A DNA stretch of 64,000 nt, taken from NCBI GenBank assembly GCA_041917255.1, contig JAYRYA010000008.1, forward strand, positions 1 through 64,000, in the 5' to 3' direction. Numbering within the stretch: the stretch's first letter is position 1; the number at the start of each line of letters is the position of its first letter. A program made the translations under genes and the position numbers. The notes beneath the pieces are model-generated. The model had not been told where the DNA came from. It saw only the letters and a program-made list of their open reading frames with translations, and ran no database searches. This document shows positions 31,792-42,047 of the stretch, piece after piece. The stretch is from Zoogloea sp041917255 (lineage in GTDB: Bacteria; Pseudomonadota; Gammaproteobacteria; Burkholderiales; Rhodocyclaceae).

Positions 31792-33003
31792 ATGCTCAAG
31801 TTCCCGATCTACCTCGATTACTCGGCGACCACGCCGGTGGATCCCCGCGTTGCGGAAAAGATGATCCCCTACCTCACCGAGCTGTTCGGCAACCCGGCAT
31901 CCCGTAGCCACGCCTTTGGCTGGACCGCCGAGAAGGCCGTCGAAGAAGCCCGTGAGGAAGTCGCGGCGCTGGTGGGTGCCGACTCGAAGGAAATCATCTG
32001 GACCTCCGGGGCAACCGAATCGAACAACCTGGCGATCAAGGGTGCGGCCCATTTCTATTCCGGCAAGGGCAAGCACATCATCACCGTCAAGACCGAACAC
32101 AAGGCGGTGCTCGACACCGTGCGCGAGCTCGAGCGCGTTGGCTTCGAGGCCACCTACCTCGACGTGAAGGAAGACGGTCTGATCGATCTGGATGTGCTGA
32201 AAGCGGCGATCCGCCCGGATACCGTGGTGGTTTCGGTGATGTTCGTGAACAACGAAGTCGGCGTGATCCAGCCAATCGCCGAGATCGGCGAGATTTGCCG
32301 CGAGAAGGGCATCGTCTTCCACGTGGATGCGGCCCAGGCCACGGGCAAGGTCGAGATCGACCTCTCCAAGCTGAAGGTCGACCTGATGTCGTTCTCGGCC
32401 CACAAGACCTATGGCCCGAAGGGCATCGGCGCGCTGTACGTGCGTCGCAAGCCGCGCGTGCGCCTCGAAGCCCAGATGCACGGCGGCGGCCACGAGCGCG
32501 GTCTGCGCTCCGGCACCCTCGCCACCCACCAGATCGTCGGCATGGGCGAGGCCTTCCGTCTGGCCCGCCTCGAAATGGCCGAAGAGAACAAGCGCGTCGG
32601 CGCGCTGCGTGACCGCCTGCTCAAGGGCCTCAGCGAGATCGAGGAAACCTTCGTGAATGGCGACATGGTTCATCGCGTGCCGCACAACCTCAACGTGAGC
32701 TTCGCTTACGTCGAAGGCGAATCCCTGATCATGGCGATCAAGGACATCGCGGTGTCCAGCGGTTCTGCCTGCACCTCGGCCAGCCTTGAGCCCTCGTACG
32801 TGCTGCGCGCCCTGGGCCGCAACGACGAACTCGCCCACAGCTCCATCCGTTTCACCATCGGCCGTTTCACAACGGACGAGGAAATCGACTATACAATCGA
32901 CTTGCTGCAGCGCAAGGTCGGCAAGCTCCGCGAACTGTCCCCCCTGTGGGACATGTTCAAGGAAGGCGTCGATCTTGACACCGTGCAGTGGGCAGCGCAC
33001 TGA
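31792..33003 (+). CDS. iscS: Cysteine desulfurase IscS
   Basis: A 403-residue PLP enzyme nearly the same length as E. coli IscS (404). Key parts are IYLDYSATTPVDPRV, HVDAAQATGKVEIDL, the PLP lysine in SFSAHKTYGPKGIGALY, and the active loop SSGSACTSASLEPSYVLRALG. The C-terminal tail SPLWDMFKEGVDLDTVQW, which contacts IscU, is complete. It removes sulfur from cysteine and passes it to IscU and tRNA-thiolation enzymes. It lies 43 bases after the other desulfurase and 13 bases before iscU. Confidence 0.97.
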   Translation: MLKFPIYLDYSATTPVDPRVAEKMIPYLTELFGNPASRSHAFGWTAEKAVEEAREEVAALVGADSKEIIWTSGATESNNLAIKGAAHFYSGKGKHIITVKTEHKAVLDTVRELERVGFEATYLDVKEDGLIDLDVLKAAIRPDTVVVSVMFVNNEVGVIQPIAEIGEICREKGIVFHVDAAQATGKVEIDLSKLKVDLMSFSAHKTYGPKGIGALYVRRKPRVRLEAQMHGGGHERGLRSGTLATHQIVGMGEAFRLARLEMAEENKRVGALRDRLLKGLSEIEETFVNGDMVHRVPHNLNVSFAYVEGESLIMAIKDIAVSSGSACTSASLEPSYVLRALGRNDELAHSSIRFTIGRFTTDEEIDYTIDLLQRKVGKLRELSPLWDMFKEGVDLDTVQWAAH

Positions 33004-33016
33004 CAGGAGAGCAAAA

Positions 33017-33400
33017 ATGGCATACAGCGAAAAGGTTCTGGACCACTACGAGAATCCCCGTAACGTGGGCGCCTTCGGCAAGGAAGACGACGGCGTGGGC
33101 ACCGGCATGGTCGGCGCCCCGGCATGTGGCGACGTGATGAAGCTGCAGATCAAGGTCGGCAAGGATGGCGTCATCGAAGACGCCAAGTTCAAGACCTACG
33201 GCTGCGGCTCGGCGATCGCTTCCAGCTCCCTCGTCACCGAGTGGGTCAAGGGCAAGACCCTCGACCAGGCGCTGGAGATCAAGAACACCGCCATCGCCGA
33301 AGAACTGGCCCTGCCGCCGGTGAAGATCCACTGCTCGATCCTGGCCGAAGACGCCATCAAGGCGGCGGTCGAGGATTACAAGAAAAAGCACAACGGCTGA
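33017..33400 (+). CDS. iscU: Fe-S cluster scaffold IscU
   Basis: A 127-residue scaffold for [2Fe-2S] assembly. Cluster ligands C37, D39, C63, H105 and C106 are all at the family positions (APACGDV, YGCGSAI, KIHCSILA). LPPVK at about 99-103 is the site bound by the HscA chaperone. AAGATGGGAG-type spacing before the ATG is good (CAGGAGAGC). Both IscS upstream and HscBA downstream are encoded in the same operon. Confidence 0.98.
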   Translation: MAYSEKVLDHYENPRNVGAFGKEDDGVGTGMVGAPACGDVMKLQIKVGKDGVIEDAKFKTYGCGSAIASSSLVTEWVKGKTLDQALEIKNTAIAEELALPPVKIHCSILAEDAIKAAVEDYKKKHNG

Positions 33401-33414
33401 GAAGGAGTTCGATC

Positions 33415-33738
33415 ATGGCAGTAACCCTGTCCGACAAGGCGGCAACCCACATCGGCAACTTCATCGCCAAGCGTGGCAAGGGCGTCGGCATCCGCCTCGG
33501 CGTGCGCACGTCGGGTTGCTCCGGCATGGCGTACAAGCTCGAGTTTGCCGATGAGGTGCTGCCGGAGGACGTCGTCTTCGAGAGCCACGGCCTCAAGGTG
33601 TTGATCGATCCGAAGAGCCTGCCGTACATGGACGGTACCGAACTCGACTTCGTGCGCGAGGGCCTTAACGAGGGTTTCAAGTTCAACAACCCGAACGTGA
33701 AGGACCAGTGCGGCTGCGGCGAAAGCTTTACCGTCTGA
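33415..33738 (+). CDS. iscA: A-type Fe-S carrier IscA
   Basis: A 107-residue A-type carrier. The three conserved cysteines are C35 (TSGCSGMAY) and C99/C101 (DQCGCGESF). IscA delivers clusters, mainly [4Fe-4S], to apoproteins. AAGGAG stands 8 bases before the ATG. The length is exactly that of the family. Confidence 0.97.
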   Translation: MAVTLSDKAATHIGNFIAKRGKGVGIRLGVRTSGCSGMAYKLEFADEVLPEDVVFESHGLKVLIDPKSLPYMDGTELDFVREGLNEGFKFNNPNVKDQCGCGESFTV

Positions 33739-33754
33739 AGCACGAACGGCCACG

Positions 33755-34284
33755 ATGCTCGATCTCAAGCAGGATTACTTTGCCCTGTTCGGCCTGACAC
33801 CGGCCTTCCGCATCGACGAGGAGCGGCTGGAGCAGGCCTATCTCGATCTGCAGGGTCGGGTCCATCCCGACCGCTTCGCCCATCTCACCGATGTCGAAAA
33901 GCGGCAGTCGATGCAGTGGGCGACGCACGTGAACGAAGCCTTCCGCACCCTCAAGAGTCCGCTCACCCGCGGGCATTACCTGCTTGAGCTGCGCGGCGTC
34001 GATCCGGCCTTCGACACCAACACCGCCATGTCCACCGAGTTCCTGATGGAGCAGATGGAGTGGCGCGAGGCCTTGGGCGAAGCCCGCGATGCCGCCGACG
34101 AGGACGTGCTCGACGAGCTCGCCCGACGCGTCCGCCAGAGCAGCAAGGCGCTGGTCGAAGAACTCGGCCAGCATCTGGACGACAAAGTCGACCTCGACAC
34201 GGCTGCCGATACCATCCGGCGCATGAAGTTTCTCGAAAAGCTGCAACACGAAATCAATGACGCCTTGACGGCGCTGGAATCCTG

Positions 34285-34285
<1 letters not shown>
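33755..34285 (+). CDS. hscB: Co-chaperone HscB
   Basis: A 176-residue J-protein. The J-domain (residues about 1-75) has YFALFGLTPAFRID and the HPD motif in RVHPDRFAHL. The C-terminal three-helix bundle binds IscU (AMSTEFLMEQMEWREAL). HscB brings IscU to HscA and stimulates its ATPase. Its stop overlaps the hscA start (TGATG-like), so the two chaperones are coupled. Confidence 0.96.
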
Positions 34286-36153
<1,868 letters not shown>

Positions 36154-36161
36154 GACCGAAC

Positions 36162-36503
36162 ATGACGACCCTGATTGTGCTCCCCCATGTGGAGCTGTGC
36201 CCCGAGGGCGCGGTGCTCGAGGCCGAACCCGGCCAGACCATCTGCGACACCTTGCTCGCCAACGACATCGAGATCGAGCACGCCTGCGAGAAATCCTGCG
36301 CCTGCACCACCTGCCACGTGATCGTCCGTGAAGGCTTCAACAGCCTCGAGGCGGCGGAAGAGCTCGAGGAAGATCTGCTCGACAAGGCCTGGGGCCTGGA
36401 GCCCAACTCGCGGCTGTCGTGTCAGGCGGTGGTGGGTACCACGCCCCTCACTGTCGAGATCCCCAAGTACTCCATCAACATGGCCCGGGAGGGTAAGCAC
36501 TGA
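36162..36503 (+). CDS. fdx: ISC-type [2Fe-2S] ferredoxin
   Basis: A 113-residue adrenodoxin-like ferredoxin. Cluster cysteines are C42, C48, C51 and C87 (HACEKSCACTTC and RLSCQAVV). It gives electrons for cluster assembly on IscU. The stop overlaps the iscX start by one base (TGATG). It lies 8 bases after hscA. Confidence 0.97.
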   Translation: MTTLIVLPHVELCPEGAVLEAEPGQTICDTLLANDIEIEHACEKSCACTTCHVIVREGFNSLEAAEELEEDLLDKAWGLEPNSRLSCQAVVGTTPLTVEIPKYSINMAREGKH

Positions 36504-36697
36504 TGAAGTGGACCGAGGTTCAGGAAATCGCCATCCAGTTGTCCGAGACCCACGCGGACGTTGACCCGAAAAAGGTCAACTTTGTTGACCTAATGAGTTG
36601 GGTCATGGCCTTGCCCGAATTTGACGATGATCCCAAGCGCTGCGGTGAGCGGGTGCTTGAGGCCATTCAGCAGGCCTGGATCGATGAAGTGGCCTGA
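36503..36697 (+). CDS. iscX: IscX, small acidic ISC protein
   Basis: A 64-residue acidic protein of the IscX/YfhJ family: MKWTEVQEIAIQLSE, then HADVDPKKVNFVDLMSWV, and FDDDPKRCGERVLEAIQQAW. IscX binds IscS and modulates the rate of cluster formation, depending on iron. It is the last conserved gene of the isc operon. Confidence 0.95.
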   Translation: MKWTEVQEIAIQLSETHADVDPKKVNFVDLMSWVMALPEFDDDPKRCGERVLEAIQQAWIDEVA

Positions 36698-36714
36698 AGA
36701 GCGCTGAGCACGCC

Positions 36715-37194
36715 ATGCCGGGCATCCACGATTTCGAGGTGGGCCGTCTTGGCGGCGGCGTGATCCGTTTTGCGGATTTTGCCGGCAAGGTGTTGCTGGT
36801 GGTGAACACCGCCAGCCGCTGCGGATTCACGCCCCAGTACAAGGGGCTGCAGCAATTGCACCGGCAGCTCGGGCCGCGCGGGCTGGTGGTGGTGGGGTTT
36901 CCGTGCAATCAGTTCGGAGCCCAGGAGCCAGGAGGCGCAGAAGAGATCGCCGCGTTCTGCGAGCGCAATTACGGCGTGGATTTCCTGCTCACCGAAAAGG
37001 TTAACGTGAATGGCCCGGACGCCCATCCGGTCTTTGCCTACGTCACGGCGGCTCTGCCAGGTGTGCTTGGCAGCCGAGCCGTCAAGTGGAATTTTACGAA
37101 ATTCCTTGTGGATCGCAGTGGGACGCCGATCCGTCGCTACGCCCCGACGACCACCCCGGAAACCCTGGCGGCAGACATCGAGGCGTTGCTGTAG
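36715..37194 (+). CDS. Glutathione peroxidase family protein
   Basis: A 159-residue thiol peroxidase of the glutathione-peroxidase fold. The peroxidatic cysteine is C36 in NTASRCGFTPQY; the Gln and Trp of the tetrad lie in GFPCNQFGAQEPG and KWNFTKFLV. Many bacterial members use thioredoxin and not glutathione as reductant. A second cysteine (about residue 64 in FPCNQF, and one in AFCERNY) could act as resolving residue. It begins 17 bases after iscX on the same strand and could be read through from the isc operon. It is convergent with the response regulator, with 9 bases between. Confidence 0.9.
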   Translation: MPGIHDFEVGRLGGGVIRFADFAGKVLLVVNTASRCGFTPQYKGLQQLHRQLGPRGLVVVGFPCNQFGAQEPGGAEEIAAFCERNYGVDFLLTEKVNVNGPDAHPVFAYVTAALPGVLGSRAVKWNFTKFLVDRSGTPIRRYAPTTTPETLAADIEALL

Positions 37195-37203
37195 GCGCAG
37201 ACC

Positions 37204-37653
37204 TCAGCGGGCGGTTGGGTCAGAAGGTTCGTTGAGGGACAGCCAGTACAGCCCGAGCTGGCCGACGGCCTGAAGAAAACGCTCGAAATCCACCGGCTTG
37301 CGGATGTAGCTGTTGGCCCCCAGTCGATAGGCCTCGAAGATATCCTGATGCTCCTTCGAGGTGGTCAGCACGACCACCGGAAGCAGGGCGGTGCGTTCGT
37401 CTGCGCGGATCCGCCGGAGGACTTCAAGACCGTCGATGCGCGGGAGTTTCAGATCCAGCAACACGAATGCCGGCATGACCGAGCTGTCGCGGGCGCTGAA
37501 CTGACCGGTGCAGAAAAGGTAGTCCAGCGCCTCGACGCCGTCTCTCGCCACAACGACCTGGTTGGCAATCTTGTTCTTGCTGAATGCGCGTAGCGTGAGT
37601 GCCTCATCGTCGGGATTGTCCTCGACGAGAAGAATGGGGCGGTCCGTCGCCAT
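37204..37653 (-). CDS. Stand-alone response regulator (Rcp1-like receiver)
   Basis: A 149-residue single-domain receiver. The acidic pocket is VEDNPDDEAL, the phosphorylated aspartate is D67 in LLDLKLPRIDGLEVL, TTSK supplies the Thr/Ser, and K119 in SYIRKP is the conserved lysine. The NPDDE opening and LKLP segment are typical of Rcp1-type regulators, which usually partner phytochrome-like or PAS/GAF sensor kinases. There is no output domain and no kinase nearby. A perfect inverted repeat lies about 50-75 bases upstream. Confidence 0.92.
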   Translation of the reverse strand: MATDRPILLVEDNPDDEALTLRAFSKNKIANQVVVARDGVEALDYLFCTGQFSARDSSVMPAFVLLDLKLPRIDGLEVLRRIRADERTALLPVVVLTTSKEHQDIFEAYRLGANSYIRKPVDFERFLQAVGQLGLYWLSLNEPSDPTAR

Positions 37654-37700
37654 GGCTACTCCTTGACCTTATTTATCGTTTTGCCTGATTTTTGTGTTTT

Positions 37701-37726
37701 TAAGAGGAAGACACTTTTTCCTCTTA
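37701..37726. repeat. Inverted repeat upstream of the response regulator
   Basis: TAAGAGGAA (37701-37709) and TTCCTCTTA (37718-37726) are perfect 9-base arms with an 8-base loop. It lies between prmB and the response regulator, both on the minus strand. No T-tract follows on either strand, so it is not a standard terminator. It may be an operator or an mRNA 5' structure. Confidence 0.5.
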
Positions 37727-37790
37727 GGCAAGATGATAAGTACGGCAGACAGGCGATCAGGTTGACCTAATTCGCAATAAACGCTTGGTT

Positions 37791-38735
37791 TTACAACAAT
37801 TGACCGGCTTCGAGGACAAGTACCTTATCGTCGCCACTTTCGGCCGACAGCCAGGTGGCGGAGAGGGCCGGGAAGGCTTCTTCGACGATGTGCCGGTTGT
37901 GCCCCACTTCGATGGCCAGCAGGCCTTCCGGCTGCAGGAAACGGGGCGCGTCGGCGAGGAGCTTGCGCACCAGATCAAGGCCATCCTCACCCGAGCCGAG
38001 GGCGATGCCGGGTTCGTGGAGGTATTCGGCCGGCAGCGAGTCCATCGATTCGCGGGTGACGTAGGGCGGGTTGCTGAGGATGAAATCGAAGCGCTGCTCG
38101 GGCACTGCGGCAAAACCGTCGGACTTGACCAGCGTGATGCGATCCTCGAGCCCGTAGGCGGCGATGTTGGCGGCGGCCACGTCGAGGGCATCCTGGGAGA
38201 TGTCGACCGCGGTGATGTGCGCGTTGGGAAAGGCGTGGGCCATCAGGATGGCCAGGCAGCCGGAACCGGTGCACATGTCCATCGCTGAGGTGACGTCTTC
38301 CGCGTCCTGGATCCACGGCGAGAAGCCGTTTTCGAGCAGTTCGGCAAAGTAGGAGCGCGGGATGATGACCCGCGGGTCCACTTCAAAGCGGAAGTCGCCC
38401 AGCCAGGCTTCGCCGGTGATGTAGGCGGCGGGGAGCTTGTCCATGGCACGCTTCTCGATCACCTCGAAGATGGCCTCGCGCTCGTCGCCGGGGATGCAGG
38501 CGTCGAGGAAGGGCTCGAGGCGGTCCAGCGGCAGGGCGAGGGTGTGGAGGATGAGATAGACGGCTTCGTCGTAGGCGTCCGGCAGGCCGTGGCCGAAGTA
38601 GCAGCCGCCACGGTTGAATCGGGTGACGGCGTAGCGCAGCCAGTCGCGCACGGTGACGAGCTCGGCCAGCGGGCCGTGCTCGTGTTCGTGGTCGTGCTCG
38701 TCGTCTTCGAGGTGGTCGTCGTGGTGGTCGTTCAT
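37791..38735 (-). CDS. prmB: Ribosomal protein L3 glutamine methyltransferase PrmB
   Basis: A 314-residue N5-glutamine methyltransferase. The SAM site is MDMCTGSGCLAILMA, and the catalytic NPPY follows in FILSNPPYVTRESM. The N-terminal helical domain contains YAVTRFNRGGCYFGHG, typical of PrmB and not of PrmC. Directly after the start comes an odd stretch of about 20 residues made almost only of His, Asp and Glu (MNDHHDDHLEDDEHDHEHEH). It looks like a metal-binding tail and is not usual for the family. The start overlaps the dapE stop (ATGA). Confidence 0.93.
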   Translation of the reverse strand: MNDHHDDHLEDDEHDHEHEHGPLAELVTVRDWLRYAVTRFNRGGCYFGHGLPDAYDEAVYLILHTLALPLDRLEPFLDACIPGDEREAIFEVIEKRAMDKLPAAYITGEAWLGDFRFEVDPRVIIPRSYFAELLENGFSPWIQDAEDVTSAMDMCTGSGCLAILMAHAFPNAHITAVDISQDALDVAAANIAAYGLEDRITLVKSDGFAAVPEQRFDFILSNPPYVTRESMDSLPAEYLHEPGIALGSGEDGLDLVRKLLADAPRFLQPEGLLAIEVGHNRHIVEEAFPALSATWLSAESGDDKVLVLEAGQLL

Positions 38736-39874
38736 GCCTTGTCCGATGCGGTGAGCAGGTTTTCGAGGGTGCGGCGGTAGATGTCCGACAGCGGCTGGAT
38801 GGCATCCAGCGCGACGCATTCGTTGAGCTTGTGGATGGTGGCGTTAACCGGGCCGAACTCGACGACCTGCGGGCAGATATCGGCGATGAAGCGACCGTCC
38901 GAGGTGCCGCCGGTGGTGGACAGCTCGGGGCTGATCGCCAGGGTGTCGCGGATGGCGATTTCCATCGCGCCCACGAGGCTGCCGCGGGGCGTGAGGAAGG
39001 GCTTGCCGCCAAGGGTCCAGGCAAGGTCGTAATCAAGGCCGTGGCGGTCGAGGATGGCGTGTACGCGGTCCTTGAGCTGGTCGGCGGTGTGCACCGTGGC
39101 GAAGCGGAAGTTGAACATCACTTCGAGCGTGCCCGGGATGACGTTGGTGGCGCCGGTGCCGGCCTTGATGTTGGACATCTGCCAGGAGGTGGGCGGGAAG
39201 TACTCGTTGCCCTCGTCCCAGGTCTCGGCGGCAAGCTCGGCCAGGGCCGGAGCGGCGAGGTGGATGGGGTTCTTGGCCAGGTGCGGATAGGCGATGTGGC
39301 CTTGCACGCCCTTGACGGTGAGCTTGCCCGACAGGCTGCCCCGGCGGCCGTTCTTGATGGTGTCGCCGAGGGTGTTGGTGGAGGTGGGCTCGCCGACGAT
39401 GCAGAAGTCGAGGGCCTCGCCGCGGGCGCGCAGGGCTTCGACGACCAGCGTGGTGCCGTGGGTGGCGTCGCCTTCCTCATCGGAGGTAAGGAGCAGCGCG
39501 ATGGAGCCAGTGTGATCCGGGTGGGCGGCGACGAAGGCTTCGATGCCGGTGACGAAGGCGGCCAGCGAGGCTTTCATGTCGGCAGCGCCGCGGCCGAACA
39601 GCAGGCCGTCGCGCTCGGTGGGCTCGAAAGGGTGGGAAGTCCAGGCCTCGAGCGGACCGGTGGGCACGACGTCGGTGTGGCCGGCGAAAACGACCAGCGG
39701 GCGGGCGGTGCCGCGCCGGGCCCACAGGTTGCTGACGCCGCCGCCGTCGATGCGTTCGCAGACGAAGCCGAGGGGCGCCAGTCGGCTGGCGATGAGATCA
39801 AGGCAACCGGCGTCTTCGGGGGTGACCGACGGGCGCGCGATGAGGCAGCGGGTGAGTTCGAGCGTGGGGTTCAT
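38732..39874 (-). CDS. dapE: Succinyl-diaminopimelate desuccinylase
   Basis: A 380-residue dinuclear zinc peptidase-like enzyme making LL-diaminopimelate for lysine and peptidoglycan. Metal-site segments are FAGHTDVVPTG, GRGAADMKASLAAFV, TSDEEGDATHGT and, near the end, STTGGTSDGRFIA. The start at 39874 gives the usual MNPTLELTRCLIARPSVTPEDAG. The DAP genes dapC and dapD lie upstream on the same strand beyond pilU. An 88-base gap without visible signals separates it from pilU. Confidence 0.96.
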   Translation of the reverse strand: MNPTLELTRCLIARPSVTPEDAGCLDLIASRLAPLGFVCERIDGGGVSNLWARRGTARPLVVFAGHTDVVPTGPLEAWTSHPFEPTERDGLLFGRGAADMKASLAAFVTGIEAFVAAHPDHTGSIALLLTSDEEGDATHGTTLVVEALRARGEALDFCIVGEPTSTNTLGDTIKNGRRGSLSGKLTVKGVQGHIAYPHLAKNPIHLAAPALAELAAETWDEGNEYFPPTSWQMSNIKAGTGATNVIPGTLEVMFNFRFATVHTADQLKDRVHAILDRHGLDYDLAWTLGGKPFLTPRGSLVGAMEIAIRDTLAISPELSTTGGTSDGRFIADICPQVVEFGPVNATIHKLNECVALDAIQPLSDIYRRTLENLLTASDKA

Positions 39875-39962
39875 GCGTTGTCTTTTATTTGTTGGGGCTG
39901 GCGATGCGCCCGCCGTCGCCCCGGGGCGGAGCGGATGCACGGCGGGGTGGACGGTGCTGGGC

Positions 39963-41132
39963 TCAGTCGTCGTCGAGTTCGAGGGTGAACTCGCGGAAGG
40001 ATGAACCGTCCGGTTGGGTGCTCTCGAAGTCGATGGCCGACTGGTTGCGGCTGGCTTTCTCGTTGCTGTTGCCAAACTGGGCGTTGTTGATGAGCCAGGA
40101 CAGGTTGGTCGGCGAATCGGAGTTGGTGAGCGCTTCCTCGAGGGTGATGACCTTCTCCTTGTAGAGCCGGAAGAGATCCTGTTCGAAGGTGCGGGAGCCC
40201 TGGGCGAGGCTTTGTTCCATGGCCTCGCGGATTGCGGAGATCTCGCTGCGCTCGATGAGCTCGGCCACCTGGCGGGAGTTGAGCAGGATCTCGACCGCTG
40301 GAATCCGCCCGCCGTCGGGTTTCTTCACGAGGCGTTGGGAGGCGATGCACTTGAGTGTCGCGGCGAGGTCGAGGGCCAGCAGGCCGCGACCATCCATCGG
40401 GAAGAAGCTGAAGATGCGGTTCAGCGCGTGGTAGGCGTTGTTGGCGTGCAGGGTGGCCAGGCACAGGTGGCCGGTCTGGGAATACGACAGGGCGGCCTGC
40501 ATCGTCTCGCGGTCGCGGATCTCGCCGATCAGGATGCAGTCGGGCGCCTGACGCATGGCGTTCTTGAGGGCATTGTGCCAGTCGGAGGTGTCCTGCCCGA
40601 TCTCGCGCTGGTTCACGATCGACATCTTGTGCTTGAACAGATATTCGATCGGATCTTCGATGGTCAGGATGTGGCCGGAGCGGTTCTCGTTCCGGTGGTC
40701 GATCATCGAGGCGATGGTGGTGGACTTGCCCGAGCCAGTGGCACCGACTACGAGGATGAGGCCACGCTTCTCCATGATGACGTCGGAGAGCACCGGGGGC
40801 AGGCCGAGGCTTTCGAGGCGCGGGATGTCGCCCGAGATGTAGCGGACGACGATGGCGACGCTGTTGCGCTGCCAGAAGATGTTGACACGGAAGTTGCCCA
40901 TGTCGCGCCGGCCGAAGGAGAGGTTCATCTCCCGGGTGCGTTCGAAGCACTCGACCTGCTCGGGCGACAGCATCTCGTAGGCCATGCGGTGGACCATCGT
41001 CGTGTCCATGGCCTGCTGGTTGATGGGCAGCGTGTTGCCGTCGATCTTGATGTGGATCGGGGTGCCGACGGTAATGAAGATGTCCGAGGCTTTCTTCTCG
41101 GCCATCAGGGCAAACAGCTTGTCGATGATCAT
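39963..41132 (-). CDS. pilU: Type IV pilus retraction ATPase PilU
   Basis: A 389-residue hexameric secretion-type ATPase. It has Walker A GATGSGKSTT, the Asp box/Walker B region DCILIGEIRDRETMQ and the His box LCLATLHANNAYHAL. The N-terminus DKLFALMAEKKASDIFIT and the C-terminal extension with SSFREFTLELDDD match PilU and not PilT, which is shorter. PilU works with PilT in pilus retraction and twitching. It is placed between dapD and dapE, away from other pilus genes. Confidence 0.9.
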   Translation of the reverse strand: MIIDKLFALMAEKKASDIFITVGTPIHIKIDGNTLPINQQAMDTTMVHRMAYEMLSPEQVECFERTREMNLSFGRRDMGNFRVNIFWQRNSVAIVVRYISGDIPRLESLGLPPVLSDVIMEKRGLILVVGATGSGKSTTIASMIDHRNENRSGHILTIEDPIEYLFKHKMSIVNQREIGQDTSDWHNALKNAMRQAPDCILIGEIRDRETMQAALSYSQTGHLCLATLHANNAYHALNRIFSFFPMDGRGLLALDLAATLKCIASQRLVKKPDGGRIPAVEILLNSRQVAELIERSEISAIREAMEQSLAQGSRTFEQDLFRLYKEKVITLEEALTNSDSPTNLSWLINNAQFGNSNEKASRNQSAIDFESTQPDGSSFREFTLELDDD

Positions 41133-41195
41133 CAGTCAGCTCCGGCGGCAGGCTGGGCCGTCCCCAGGATTTCCCGAAGGCGGCCCGGGGCGGGG

Positions 41196-42047
41196 TCAGT
41201 CGCGCAGCAGTTCGTTGATGCTGGTCTTGGCGCGGGTTTGCGCATCGACCTTCTTCACGATGACCGCGCAGTACAGGCTGTACTTGCCGTCGGCGGAGGG
41301 CAGGTTGCCACTCACCACCACGGAGCCTTCGGGTACGCGGCCGTACATGACCTCGCCGGTGGCGCGGTCGTAGATCTTGGTGCTCTGGCCGATGTACACG
41401 CCCATCGAGATCACGCAGTTGTCTTCGACGATCACGCCTTCGACGACTTCGGAGCGGGCGCCGATGAAGCAGTTGTCGCCGATGATGGTCGGATTGGCCT
41501 GGAGGGGCTCGAGCACGCCGCCAATGCCGACACCGCCGGAGAGGTGTACGTTCTTGCCGATCTGGGCGCAGGAGCCGACGGTGGCCCAGGTGTCGACCAT
41601 GGTGCCTTCACCGACGTAGGCGCCGATGTTCACGTAGGAGGGCATCAGCACGACACCCTTGCTGATGAAGCTGCCCTTGCGCGCGATGGCGTTGGGCACG
41701 ACGCGGAAGCCGCCGTGCTGGAAATCTTGCTCGGTGTAGTCGTCGAACTTGGTGGGCACCTTGTCGTAGTAGCGGGTGTCGCCACCGGACAGCACCTTGT
41801 TGTCGTGGGTGCGGAAGTACAGCAGCACGGCCTTCTTGATCCACTGGTGGGTCACCCACTCGCCGTTGATCTTCTCGGCGACGCGCAGCTTGCCCTGGTC
41901 GAGCTCGTTGATGACGTGTTCGATGGCGCGCAGCTGCTCGCTGGTGGCGGTGGCGGCGGACAGTTCGGTGCGACGCTCCCAGAGGTCTTCAATGAGGGCG
42001 GCAAACGGATTTTCGTGATGGGGCATGATGTGTACGAGTACGGTCAT
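41196..42047 (-). CDS. dapD: Tetrahydrodipicolinate N-succinyltransferase
   Basis: A 283-residue hexapeptide-repeat acyltransferase using succinyl-CoA. The N-terminal helical domain is followed by the beta-helix: FISKGVVLMPSYVNIGAYVGEGTMVDTWATVGSCAQIG and VGIGGVLEPLQANPTIIGDNCFIGA. The start at 42047 overlaps the dapC stop (ATGA); an ATG seven codons later (MPHHENPF) gives the more usual length of 276. Neither has a clear ribosome site. The product feeds DapC and DapE. Confidence 0.94.
   Translation of the reverse strand: MTVLVHIMPHHENPFAALIEDLWERRTELSAATATSEQLRAIEHVINELDQGKLRVAEKINGEWVTHQWIKKAVLLYFRTHDNKVLSGGDTRYYDKVPTKFDDYTEQDFQHGGFRVVPNAIARKGSFISKGVVLMPSYVNIGAYVGEGTMVDTWATVGSCAQIGKNVHLSGGVGIGGVLEPLQANPTIIGDNCFIGARSEVVEGVIVEDNCVISMGVYIGQSTKIYDRATGEVMYGRVPEGSVVVSGNLPSADGKYSLYCAVIVKKVDAQTRAKTSINELLRD

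Noticed and set aside
37701..37726. Hairpin as a terminator for prmB
   Set aside because: No T-run follows the stem on the minus strand; A residues follow. Kept only as a repeat.
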